Positions 1-7,666 of a stretch of DNA of 64,000 nucleotides are shown here, piece by piece (positions within the stretch are counted from its first letter, which is position 1; every line of letters begins with the position of its first letter). Location: contig JAYSGB010000010.1 of NCBI GenBank assembly GCA_041913045.1, forward strand, positions 54,794 through 118,793, given 5' to 3'. The translations under genes were made by a program, and so were the position numbers. Under the pieces are notes generated by a model. That model saw nothing but the letters and a program-made list of their open reading frames with translations. It was not told the DNA's origin and made no database searches. The DNA comes from CAMLOF01 sp041913045 (GTDB lineage Bacteria > Pseudomonadota > Gammaproteobacteria > Burkholderiales > Burkholderiaceae_C).

Positions 1-758
1 GACGCTTTGGTGAAGACGGCACCGTGCAAGGCGCGCTGGAACTGATGGGCATTCCCTACACCGGCCCTGGCGTGCTGGCTTCCAGCGTGGCCATGGACAA
101 GGTCATGACCAAGCGCATCTGGCGCGCCGAAGGCCTGCCGACACCCGACTGGCGCCAAGTGTCCAGCGTTGACGAAACCGTGGCGGCCTTTCAGGCCCTG
201 GGCTCGCCCATGATCGTCAAGCCTGCGCGCGAAGGTTCCACCATCGGCCTGACCAAGGTCACCGACGCCACGCAATGTGCTCAGGCCTACGCGCTGGCCG
301 CGCAGCACGACCCCGAGGTGCTTTGCGAGCAGTTCATCAGCGGCGACGAGGTGACCTGCCCGGTGCTGGGCACGGGCGCCAGCGCCCGCTCGCTGCCGGT
401 GATCCACATCGTGGCACCGGGCGGCAACTACGACTACCAGAACAAGTACTTTACCGACGACACCCGCTACATCGTCCCGTGCGATCTGCCCGCTGGCGAG
501 GAGCCAGTGATCCAGGCGCTGGTGCTCAAGGCCTACCGCACGCTGGGTTGCCGGGGCTGGGCGCGTGCCGACGTGATGATCGACGCTGCCACCCGCAAGC
601 CCTATCTGCTGGAGATCAACACCTCGCCGGGCATGACGGGCCATTCGCTGGTGCCCATGTCGGCGCGTGCCACGGGCATGAGCTACGAGTCCTTGTGCCT
701 GCACGTGCTGGCCAGCGCCAGCCTGGACAACCCCCTGCCATCGGCAAACGGAGCCTGA
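1..758 (+). CDS. ddl: D-alanine--D-alanine ligase, 5' end cut by window
   Basis: ATP-grasp ligase that joins two D-alanines for peptidoglycan precursors in the cytoplasm. The reading frame is open from base 3, so the N-terminal third lies outside the window. Visible family signatures are GEDGTVQGALELMGIPYTG near the edge, the ATP-grasp segment with EGSTIGL, EQFISGDEVTCPVLG, the loop YDYQNKYF, and the metal-binding end LLEINTSPGMTGHSLVP. It is followed one base later by ftsQ, the usual place of ddlB in the division and cell-wall (dcw) cluster. Identity is secure; the true start is not visible. Confidence 0.95.
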   Translation, partial: RFGEDGTVQGALELMGIPYTGPGVLASSVAMDKVMTKRIWRAEGLPTPDWRQVSSVDETVAAFQALGSPMIVKPAREGSTIGLTKVTDATQCAQAYALAAQHDPEVLCEQFISGDEVTCPVLGTGASARSLPVIHIVAPGGNYDYQNKYFTDDTRYIVPCDLPAGEEPVIQALVLKAYRTLGCRGWARADVMIDAATRKPYLLEINTSPGMTGHSLVPMSARATGMSYESLCLHVLASASLDNPLPSANGA

Positions 759-759
759 C

Positions 760-1548
760 GTGGCCGATACCCCCGTCCTTCCCCTCGACGTGCGTCTCAT
801 GAACTGGGTGGCCAGCACCCTGTTCGTGGTCGCGTGCGTCCTCGGGCTGGGGGCGGGGGCATGGTGGATGGCCCGGCACCCCGCGTGGACGCTGGCCGGC
901 ATCACCATTGAAGGTGACGTGACGCACCAGAACGTGGTCACCGTGCGCGCGCATCTGGCGTCCAGCCTGCACGGCAGCTTCCTCACCCTCAACCTGCAAG
1001 ACGTGCAAAAGCTGTTCGAGGATGTGCCCTGGGTGCGCCAGGCGGTGGTGCAGCGGACCTTCCCGAACCGCCTCACCGTCACCCTCGAAGAGCACCGGCC
1101 AGTGGCCTGGTGGGGCGAAGCCGCCAGCGGCTACCTCGTGAACGACAAGGGCGAGGTGTTCGAGGCCACCGCGGACGATTCCCACGCTGACGAGTGGAGC
1201 GAACTCGCCGGGCCCGAGGGCCAGTCGGGGCGCGTCTTCGCCTTCTACCAGCAGCTGCAGCCGGTGTTCGGCCGCATCGGCCGCGAGGTGCGCCGCCTGG
1301 AACTGACCAGCCGTGGCAGCTGGCGCGCCGAACTTGACAACGGCGCACGCATTGAAATGGGCCGTGGCGACAGCGAAGAACTGCTGGCTCGTGTGCACAC
1401 CTTGGTGGCCACCGCCACGCAACTCACACACCGTTATGGCGGACGCGACATCGAGTCCGCCGACCTGCGATATCCCAATGGCTACGCCGTGCGGCTGCGC
1501 GGCGTGACCACCCTGACAGAAGACAAGACCGGCAAACCCCGAAGTTAA
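760..1548 (+). CDS. ftsQ: Cell division protein FtsQ
   Basis: Bitopic inner-membrane divisome protein that links FtsB/FtsL to the septal machinery. It has 262 residues and starts with GTG one base after the ddl stop, so it is probably translationally coupled. A short cytoplasmic N-terminus is followed by one membrane segment (about residues 18-38, LFVVACVLGLGAGAWW). Next come a POTRA domain (about 45-115, beginning LAGITIEGDV) and the FtsQ beta domain. The order ddl-ftsQ-ftsA-ftsZ is the standard dcw order. Confidence 0.95.
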   Translation: MADTPVLPLDVRLMNWVASTLFVVACVLGLGAGAWWMARHPAWTLAGITIEGDVTHQNVVTVRAHLASSLHGSFLTLNLQDVQKLFEDVPWVRQAVVQRTFPNRLTVTLEEHRPVAWWGEAASGYLVNDKGEVFEATADDSHADEWSELAGPEGQSGRVFAFYQQLQPVFGRIGREVRRLELTSRGSWRAELDNGARIEMGRGDSEELLARVHTLVATATQLTHRYGGRDIESADLRYPNGYAVRLRGVTTLTEDKTGKPRS

Positions 1549-1567
1549 ACCAGAGCACACACGCATC

Positions 1568-2797
1568 ATGGCCAAGGAATACAAAGACATCGTGGTCGGA
1601 CTCGACATCGGCACCGCCAAGATCATGGTGGTGGTCGCCGAAGTCCAGCAGGGAGGGCACCTGAAGCTGGCGGGCCTGGGCGTGGCGCCGAGCAACGGGC
1701 TCAAGCGTGGCGTGGTGGTCAACATCGACGCCACGGTGCAAAGCATCCAGCAGGCGCTGAAAGAGGCCGAGCTGATGGCCGACTGCAAGATCCAGCGGGT
1801 CTATACCGGCATCACGGGCAGCCATATCCGGGGCATCAATTCCAGCGGCATGGTGGCCGTCAAGGACAAGGAAGTCACCGCCGCCGACGTCGCGCGCGTG
1901 GTGGAGACGGCCAAGGCCATCAACATCTCCAGCGACCAGCGCCTGCTGCTCGTGGAGCCGCAGGAGTTCGTGATCGACGGGCAGGACGTGAAGGAGCCCA
2001 TCGGCATGAGCGGCATCCGCCTGGAGGCCAAGGTGCACATCGTCACCGGGGCGCAGGCTGCCGCCGAAAACATCATCAAGTGTGTGCGCCGCTGCGGGCT
2101 GGAGGTGGACCAGCTCATGCTCAACCCGCTGGCCGCCAGCCAGGCCGTGCTGACGGAAGACGAGAAGGAACTCGGCGTGGCGCTGGTGGACGTGGGCGCA
2201 GGCACTACGGACGTTGCGATCTTCCAGGGTGGTGCCATCCGCCACACGGCTGCCATCCCCATCGCTGGCGACCTCATCACCAACGACATTGCCATGGCCT
2301 TGCGTACGCCCACCAAGGACGCCGAGGACATCAAGGTGGAAAGCGGCTGCGCCAAGCAACTGCTGGCCGATCCCGACCAGCAGGTCGAGGTACCGGGCCT
2401 GGGCGACCGCGGGCCGCGCCTGCTCAGCCGTCAGGCCCTGGCGGGTGTGATCGAGCCGCGCGTGGAGGAGATCTTCGCGCTCGTGCAACAGGTCATCCGC
2501 GAGTCGGGACATGAAGAACTGCTGTCGTCGGGCATTGTGCTCACCGGCGGCAGCGCCGTGATGCCGGGCATGGTCGAGCTGGGCGAGGACATCTTCCTCA
2601 AGCCCGTGCGGCGCGGCATTCCCAAGTACGCCAGTGCGCTCAGCGACATGGTGGCCCAGCCTCGGGCGGCCACCGTCATGGGCCTGCTGGAAGAGGCGCG
2701 CCTGGCGCGCCTGCGCGGCCACAAGGTGGCGCAAAAGGCCGGTTCCATGGGCAACGCCCTGGGCCGTATCAAGGACTGGTTTGTGGGGAATTTCTGA
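1568..2797 (+). CDS. ftsA: Cell division protein FtsA
   Basis: Actin-like ATPase that tethers FtsZ to the membrane. It has 409 residues, close to the family norm. The phosphate-1 loop GLDIGTAKI is at residues 12-20, and DVGAGTTDVAIF (phosphate-2) and TGGSAVMPGM (adenosine motif) follow. The C-terminus GRIKDWFVGNF is the expected amphipathic membrane-targeting helix. It begins 19 bases after ftsQ and belongs to the same operon. Confidence 0.96.
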   Translation: MAKEYKDIVVGLDIGTAKIMVVVAEVQQGGHLKLAGLGVAPSNGLKRGVVVNIDATVQSIQQALKEAELMADCKIQRVYTGITGSHIRGINSSGMVAVKDKEVTAADVARVVETAKAINISSDQRLLLVEPQEFVIDGQDVKEPIGMSGIRLEAKVHIVTGAQAAAENIIKCVRRCGLEVDQLMLNPLAASQAVLTEDEKELGVALVDVGAGTTDVAIFQGGAIRHTAAIPIAGDLITNDIAMALRTPTKDAEDIKVESGCAKQLLADPDQQVEVPGLGDRGPRLLSRQALAGVIEPRVEEIFALVQQVIRESGHEELLSSGIVLTGGSAVMPGMVELGEDIFLKPVRRGIPKYASALSDMVAQPRAATVMGLLEEARLARLRGHKVAQKAGSMGNALGRIKDWFVGNF

Positions 2798-2962
2798 TGA
2801 ACAGACACCACCGCCCTCAGCGACGTTTCTCTACCGGTCCACGCGCAGGCGAGGCGCATGTGCGGCGCAGTCACGGCGCCAATGCGCCGCCTGGTTGACA
2901 CCTTTTCTCGGTTTTCAGCAAGTTTTCAGATTCACAAGTTCAAGGCATTCAAGGAGTTTCAA

Positions 2963-4210
2963 ATGAGCATCGAAATGATCGAGGTCGAAGAGTTCAACCG
3001 GGGCACGCAAATCAAGGTGATTGGCGTGGGCGGTGGCGGCAGCAACGCCGTTGAGCACATGATCCAGAGCCACGTGCAGGGTGTGGAGTTCATCTGCGCC
3101 AACACCGACGCACAGGCACTGAGCAAGACCGCTGCACACCGCGTCATCCAGCTGGGTCAGACCGGTCTGGGCGCAGGCAGCAAGCCCGAAAAAGGCCGCG
3201 AGGCGGCGCACATGGCCGAGGCAGACATCCGCAACGCCATCGATGGCGCACACATGCTCTTCATCACGGCGGGCATGGGCGGCGGCACCGGCACCGGCGC
3301 GGCACCCGTCATTGCCAAGGTGGCCAAGGAAATGGGCATCCTCACCGTGGGCGTGGTGACCAAGCCCTTCGACTGGGAAGGCGGCCGTCGCATGACCAAC
3401 GCCGACGCAGGCCTGGCCGAGCTGGAAGCCAATGTCGACTCCCTGATCGTCGTGCTCAATGACAAGCTGCTGGAAGTGCTGGGCGATGACATCACCCAGG
3501 ACCAGGCCTTCGCCGAGGCCAACGACGTGCTGAAGAACGCCGTGGGCGGTATTGCCGAGATCATCAACGTCGAGGCGCTGGTGAACGTGGACTTTGAAGA
3601 CGTGCGCACCGTGATGGGCGAGCCCGGCAAGGCCATGATGGGCACGGCGGTGGCCAGCGGCCCGGACCGCGCTCGCATTGCCGCCGAGCAGGCCGTGGCC
3701 TGCCCATTGCTGGAAGGTGTGGACATGAAGGGTGCCAAGGGCGTGCTGGTGCTGATCAGCGCCGCCAAAGGTTCGCTGAAGCTGAACGAGTCCAAGCTGG
3801 CCATGAACACCATCCGCGCCTTCGCCGCGCCGGACGCACACGTGATCTACGGCACGGCCTACGACGAGTCGCTGGGCGACGCCATCCGCGTCACCGTCGT
3901 GGCCACCGGCCTGAACCGCGCGGGCTCCCGCCAGCCGCTGACCGTGGTGCAGTCGCCTGCCCAGGGCCTGCGTACCGGCACCGACAACATGCCCTTCATT
4001 CCCACGCTGAATCAGGCGGTGGGCGGCTCCGGCCTGGCGCATGCCGTGGGTGTGGGTCAGGCGCAGCCCGCCATGGGCGGCAACCCGGCGGTGCCCAGCG
4101 TGTGGCGCACCCGCGACCGCACCTCCGCTGCGGCGAAGGTGGACGCACTGTCTTCCGGCGGCATGGACGACTTCGAGATCCCAGCCTTCCTGCGCAAACA
4201 AGCGGATTGA
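2963..4210 (+). CDS. ftsZ: Cell division protein FtsZ
   Basis: Tubulin-like GTPase that forms the Z ring. I chose the ATG at 2963 because it follows AAGGAG (2951-2956) and gives the conserved N-terminus MSIEMIEVEEFNRGTQIKVI; an upstream in-frame start would add 35 unconserved residues. The protein has 415 residues. GGGGSNAV near residue 20 and the tubulin signature GGGTGTGAAPVIA near 105 bind GTP. The C-terminal DDFEIPAFLRKQ is the FtsA/ZipA-binding tail after a variable linker. The 165-base gap from ftsA contains a TTGACA box at 2895-2900, a possible -35 for a ftsZ promoter, but no good -10 is seen. Confidence 0.97.
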   Translation: MSIEMIEVEEFNRGTQIKVIGVGGGGSNAVEHMIQSHVQGVEFICANTDAQALSKTAAHRVIQLGQTGLGAGSKPEKGREAAHMAEADIRNAIDGAHMLFITAGMGGGTGTGAAPVIAKVAKEMGILTVGVVTKPFDWEGGRRMTNADAGLAELEANVDSLIVVLNDKLLEVLGDDITQDQAFAEANDVLKNAVGGIAEIINVEALVNVDFEDVRTVMGEPGKAMMGTAVASGPDRARIAAEQAVACPLLEGVDMKGAKGVLVLISAAKGSLKLNESKLAMNTIRAFAAPDAHVIYGTAYDESLGDAIRVTVVATGLNRAGSRQPLTVVQSPAQGLRTGTDNMPFIPTLNQAVGGSGLAHAVGVGQAQPAMGGNPAVPSVWRTRDRTSAAAKVDALSSGGMDDFEIPAFLRKQAD

Positions 4211-4252
4211 GGGGTGTAAAGCGTACTCGCTACGCTTTCCATCCCCTCAATC
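4205..4252 (+). terminator. Long hairpin overlapping the ftsZ stop codon
   Basis: GATTGAGGGG (4205-4214) pairs perfectly with CCCCTCAATC (4243-4252). Inside it, AAAGCGTA (4218-4225) pairs with TACGCTTT (4231-4238) around the loop CTCGC. The ftsZ stop TGA lies within the 5' arm. There is no clean T-run after it, so it may be a weak terminator, a 3'-end stabiliser or a processing site separating ftsZ from lpxC. Confidence 0.6.
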
Positions 4253-4321
4253 GGCTTTCTCTATTCGGGAGATTGCCGTTCTCTTCAGCAGAGTCGGCGT
4301 TGAAAAACTAAAATCGGCAGC

Positions 4322-5245
4322 ATGATTGCGCAACGTACCCTCAAAACCCTGACCAAAGCTGTCGGCGTGGGCCTGCACAGCGGTCAACGGGTGGAGTTGA
4401 CGTTGCGCCCTGCCGCGCCGGACACGGGCATCGTCTTCCGAAGGGTGGATCTGCCCGAGCCGGTGGACATCCCGGTCAACGCCACGGCTGTATCAGACAC
4501 ACGGCTGGCGTCCACCATCTCCAACGGTGGTGCCAAGGTGCACACCATCGAGCACCTGATGAGTGCCTGTGCCGGCCTGGGGATCGACAACCTCATCATC
4601 GACATCACCGCCGAGGAAGTGCCCATCCTCGACGGTTCTGCGGCGTCCTTCGTCTACCTCATCCAGAGCGCCGGCATCGAACTGCAGAAGGCGCCCAAGC
4701 GCTTCATCCGTGTCGTGCAGCCTGTGGAGGTGCGCGAAGGCGAGGGTCGCAACCTCAAGTGGGCGCGGCTGGACCCGTACCACGGTTACAAGCTGAGCTT
4801 CGAGATCGAGTTCGACCACCCGGCGGTCAACGCCACCGGCCAGCGCGTGGAGTTCGACCTGGGCACCGGCCAGTACGCCCGTGAAATTGCACGCGCCCGC
4901 ACCTTCGGCTTCACCCGCGACGTGGAGATGATGCGCTCGCACGGCTTGGCGCTGGGCGGCGGGCTGGACAACGCCATCGTCATGGACGACGTCAAGGTGC
5001 TCAACGCCGACGGCCTGCGCTACCAGGACGAGTTCGTCAAGCACAAGATCCTGGACGCCATGGGCGATCTGTACATCGTAGGCAAGCCGCTGCTGGCGGC
5101 TTACAGCGCATTCCGTTCTGGCCACGCCATGAACAACCAGTTGCTGCGTGCCTTGCTGGCCAAGCCTGAGGCCTACGAAATCGTCACCTTCGAGCAGGAC
5201 AGCCGCGCACCCAAGGGCTTTGCCCAGCCGGTGCCCGCGTGGTGA
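4322..5245 (+). CDS. lpxC: UDP-3-O-acyl-N-acetylglucosamine deacetylase LpxC
   Basis: Zinc enzyme of the committed step of lipid A synthesis, in the cytoplasm. It has 307 residues, the usual length. Visible motifs are HTIEHLMSA (zinc His), LDGSAASFV, and KHKILDAMGDLY, which carries the second zinc His and Asp. Its position directly after ftsZ is standard in proteobacteria. The hairpin at the end of ftsZ suggests partly separate expression. Confidence 0.96.
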   Translation: MIAQRTLKTLTKAVGVGLHSGQRVELTLRPAAPDTGIVFRRVDLPEPVDIPVNATAVSDTRLASTISNGGAKVHTIEHLMSACAGLGIDNLIIDITAEEVPILDGSAASFVYLIQSAGIELQKAPKRFIRVVQPVEVREGEGRNLKWARLDPYHGYKLSFEIEFDHPAVNATGQRVEFDLGTGQYAREIARARTFGFTRDVEMMRSHGLALGGGLDNAIVMDDVKVLNADGLRYQDEFVKHKILDAMGDLYIVGKPLLAAYSAFRSGHAMNNQLLRALLAKPEAYEIVTFEQDSRAPKGFAQPVPAW

Positions 5246-5273
5246 TCACGGTCCGCCCTGCACGCGCGCGAAC

Positions 5274-5450
5274 ATGCTGATCTTCCGCTTCCTCATGTTC
5301 TTCCTGCTGGGCTCGTCGGCCCTGTGCTTTGTGTTCTACCTGGGCACAGGGCGGCCGTACTTCCGCCGCTGGGGCATCGTCATCCTCAAGTGGACGTTGA
5401 TTGCCGCGCTCGCCTTCTTCGCGGTGCTGGCGATGGAACGCATCGTCTGA
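5274..5450 (+). CDS. 58-residue two-helix membrane protein
   Basis: Small ORF starting at ATG 5274, 28 bases after lpxC on the same strand. It encodes two predicted membrane helices (about residues 4-22 and 33-52) separated by the basic loop GTGRPYFRRWG. The protein is hydrophobic with a short C-terminal tail MERIV. I do not recognise a named family. The even spacing of hydrophobic blocks and its place after lpxC support it being real. No strong ribosome binding site is visible. Confidence 0.6.
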   Translation: MLIFRFLMFFLLGSSALCFVFYLGTGRPYFRRWGIVILKWTLIAALAFFAVLAMERIV

Positions 5451-5476
5451 CGCCGTTTGGGCGTCAGCAACACCCC

Positions 5477-6025
5477 TCAGTACATCCTGCCGTCGCGGTA
5501 CACCGCGTGGGTGCGCGCTTGCGACTTGCTCACTTGGTTGATGGCCTGTGTGGTGCGCGCCACCTGCGCGTGCGTGATGCACAAGCCCAGCGCGTCGGCG
5601 GCATCCTTGCCGGGCAGGCCGGGCAGTTGCAGCAGGCGTTTCACCATCTCCTGCACCTGTGGCTTGGCGGCCTTGCCGTAGCCCACCACGGCTTTTTTCA
5701 GCTGCAGTGCGGTGTATTCGCTCACCGGCAGGCCGTTGGCCACCAGGGCGGTCAGGCAGCAGCCGCGCGCCTGGCCCAGCAGCAGCGTGGCCTGGGGGTT
5801 CACGTTCACGAACACAATCTCGCACGCCGCCACCGTGGGTTGGTAGCGCTTCACCACTTCCGTGATGCCGTTGAAGATCACGCCCAACCGCTCGGGCAGC
5901 AGTGCGCCTTCATCTGGCCGGGTGCGTATGGTGCCGCTGGCCACGTAGCTCAGGCGTGCGCCTTCCACGTCCACCACGCCAAAGCCGGTGGCCTGCAGGC
6001 CGGGGTCGATGCCAAGAATGCGCAT
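5477..6025 (-). CDS. ruvC: Holliday junction resolvase RuvC
   Basis: Endonuclease that resolves Holliday junctions with RuvAB. I place the start at 6025, giving MRILGIDPGLQATGFGVV; the longer frame adds 20 unconserved residues. It has 182 residues. The acidic catalytic set is visible: Asp7 in GIDPG, the Glu in CEIVFVN, and the Asps in KDAADALGLCITH. It is the last gene of a minus-strand run behind mtgA; ruvA and ruvB are not in the window. Confidence 0.95.
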   Translation of the reverse strand: MRILGIDPGLQATGFGVVDVEGARLSYVASGTIRTRPDEGALLPERLGVIFNGITEVVKRYQPTVAACEIVFVNVNPQATLLLGQARGCCLTALVANGLPVSEYTALQLKKAVVGYGKAAKPQVQEMVKRLLQLPGLPGKDAADALGLCITHAQVARTTQAINQVSKSQARTHAVYRDGRMY

Positions 6026-6053
6026 GTCGTGTTTGTAGCAGACGGCGCGCTTT

Positions 6054-6809
6054 TCAGGGCAACTGAACGTCACCCATGCGGGCAACGATGGTGCTGGTGC
6101 GCCCGGTCAGGTAACCAGAATTCATGCGGTCCTCGAAGCGCTTGGGGGCGGGCAGCATCACGGCCAGCCGGGCGGCTTCGTAGGCGCTCAACTGGCGTGC
6201 CGATTTCTTGAAGTAACGCTGGGCTGCGGCCTCGGCGCCAAACACGCCTTCGCCCCATTCCACGCTGTTCAGGTAGATCTCCAGAATGCGCTCCTTGCTC
6301 AGCAAGACTTCCAACGTCAGGGCCAGCAGCAGTTCCTGTCCTTTGCGCAGCATGTTCCGCTCGCCCGAAAGCATCAGGTTCTTGGCCAGTTGCTGTGTGA
6401 TGGTGGAGCCCCCTATGATGCGCGCCGGGCGCACCTGGCTGGGGTGTTTGGCTTGTGCTGCTCGGCGTTCGGCCTGTGCAATGCGGCGTGCGTTCTTTTC
6501 CCAGGCAGACTGTATGGCCTCCCAGTCCACACCGCCGTGGGACACAAAGGTGGCGTCTTCCGATGCAATCACCGCGCGTTTGAGGTGGGGCGATATCTGA
6601 CCGTAGTCCACCCACTGTTGTGACCAGGTGAAACGGCCGTCGCCTTGCAGCAGTTGCCACGCTTCTGACCGCTGGAATGCTGTACTCTGCGGCGCCAGCA
6701 CCGCCATCAAGGCAATGCGCCCGACAAAAAACACCTGCAGCGCCACGCCTGCCAGCACAAGCCAGCCAGCCCAGGCCAACAGGGCGCTCAACACACCTTT
6801 CTTCTTCAT
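6054..6809 (-). CDS. mtgA: Monofunctional peptidoglycan glycosyltransferase MtgA
   Basis: Inner-membrane GT51 enzyme that polymerises lipid II into glycan strands. It has 251 residues. An N-terminal membrane anchor (about residues 7-32) is followed by the GT51 domain with the catalytic Glu in SEDATFVSHGGVDW. GGSTITQQLAKNL and the ILEIYLNSVEWGEGVFG block are also present. Its ATG overlaps the stop of the TonB-like gene (ATGA at 6806-6809), implying coupling. In related genomes aroE often lies between these two genes; here it is absent. Confidence 0.94.
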   Translation of the reverse strand: MKKKGVLSALLAWAGWLVLAGVALQVFFVGRIALMAVLAPQSTAFQRSEAWQLLQGDGRFTWSQQWVDYGQISPHLKRAVIASEDATFVSHGGVDWEAIQSAWEKNARRIAQAERRAAQAKHPSQVRPARIIGGSTITQQLAKNLMLSGERNMLRKGQELLLALTLEVLLSKERILEIYLNSVEWGEGVFGAEAAAQRYFKKSARQLSAYEAARLAVMLPAPKRFEDRMNSGYLTGRTSTIVARMGDVQLP

Positions 6810-7657
6810 TGGGAGCTTAACTGCGTTTGCAAGGTTTCGTCTCGTGTGAAGCGAAAGCGCGACACCACCACGATCTGGTCTGCGCGGCGGCGCATGGCTT
6901 CGTTGAAACGGCCGAAATTGAGGCTGCGCACGATGGCTTTGGCGCGGTTGTCCAGCACGTTCTGCCCCGAGCCTTGAACCACTTCGGTGTCCAGCACTTT
7001 GCCGTCGTGGTTCACGGTGATCACCATGGTCAATTCGCCATAGAGTTTGCGCCCGGCAATTTCGGGGAAGTTCGCCGTGCCCCGCTCCTCAATGCGCTTG
7101 CGCAGTTCGTCGTAGTAGACGGCGTAGACCTCTTCGCGCGTGGCGGGGCTGATGTAGCGCTTGCGCGGGCGGGCGTTTTCTTCGTTGATGCGTTTTTCAA
7201 TCTCGGCCAATACCTTCACCAAGGCCTGCCGCTTGCGCTCCCGCTCTTCGGTATCGGGTTGGGCCTGCGCATTCGGGTCGGGCGGGGGCATGCTCGCCAA
7301 TTGTTTGCGCAGTTGCGCCAGCAGCCGGTTCTGTTGTTCCTTCATGGCTTCGATGCGCCGCTCTTCCTCTTCCAGTGCGTCACCCAACCGCGCCTGGGGG
7401 GAAGGAGGGAGGGGCGATGTGGCCCGGCCACGTTCTGCCTCGCCACCGCCAGCCAGACTGGCTTGGGCAATGGCCTGCGCCTTGGTGGGCTTTTCGTCAC
7501 TGCGGGCGTTGACGAGCACCACCTCCAGCGGCGTGTCCTGGAACACCCTGTTGTAGGCCTGTGGCGCAACGAAACGCACAGTCAGCAGGGCAGCGTGCGC
7601 CAACACGGACACCGCCAGAGCGATCTGCAGGGTGCTGAGTCGGCGCAGGAAGTTCAC
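6806..7657 (-). CDS. TonB-like energy transducer
   Basis: 283-residue protein with an N-terminal membrane segment (about residues 9-30, TLQIALAVSVLAHAALLTVRFV). A long charged and coiled region (about 90-190, with EEEERRIEAMKEQQNRLLAQ) would span the periplasm. The C-terminal TonB fold includes LYGELTMVITVNHDGKVLDT and a final SRFRFTRDE strand. TonB couples the proton motive force to outer-membrane receptors. No exbB/exbD is adjacent. The fold call is firm, but which receptor it serves is unknown, so I give no symbol. Confidence 0.82.
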   Translation of the reverse strand: MNFLRRLSTLQIALAVSVLAHAALLTVRFVAPQAYNRVFQDTPLEVVLVNARSDEKPTKAQAIAQASLAGGGEAERGRATSPLPPSPQARLGDALEEEERRIEAMKEQQNRLLAQLRKQLASMPPPDPNAQAQPDTEERERKRQALVKVLAEIEKRINEENARPRKRYISPATREEVYAVYYDELRKRIEERGTANFPEIAGRKLYGELTMVITVNHDGKVLDTEVVQGSGQNVLDNRAKAIVRSLNFGRFNEAMRRRADQIVVVSRFRFTRDETLQTQLSSQ

Positions 7658-7666
7658 GGCGTCAAA

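Noticed and set aside
616..1788. Long minus-strand ORF opposite ftsQ
   Set aside because: Antisense shadow of the ftsQ/ftsA genes in high-GC DNA; it has no domain and overlaps secure genes fully.
2915..4201. 428-codon minus-strand ORF opposite ftsZ
   Set aside because: His/Gly/Ala-rich composition typical of antisense high-GC frames; ftsZ is certain on the other strand.
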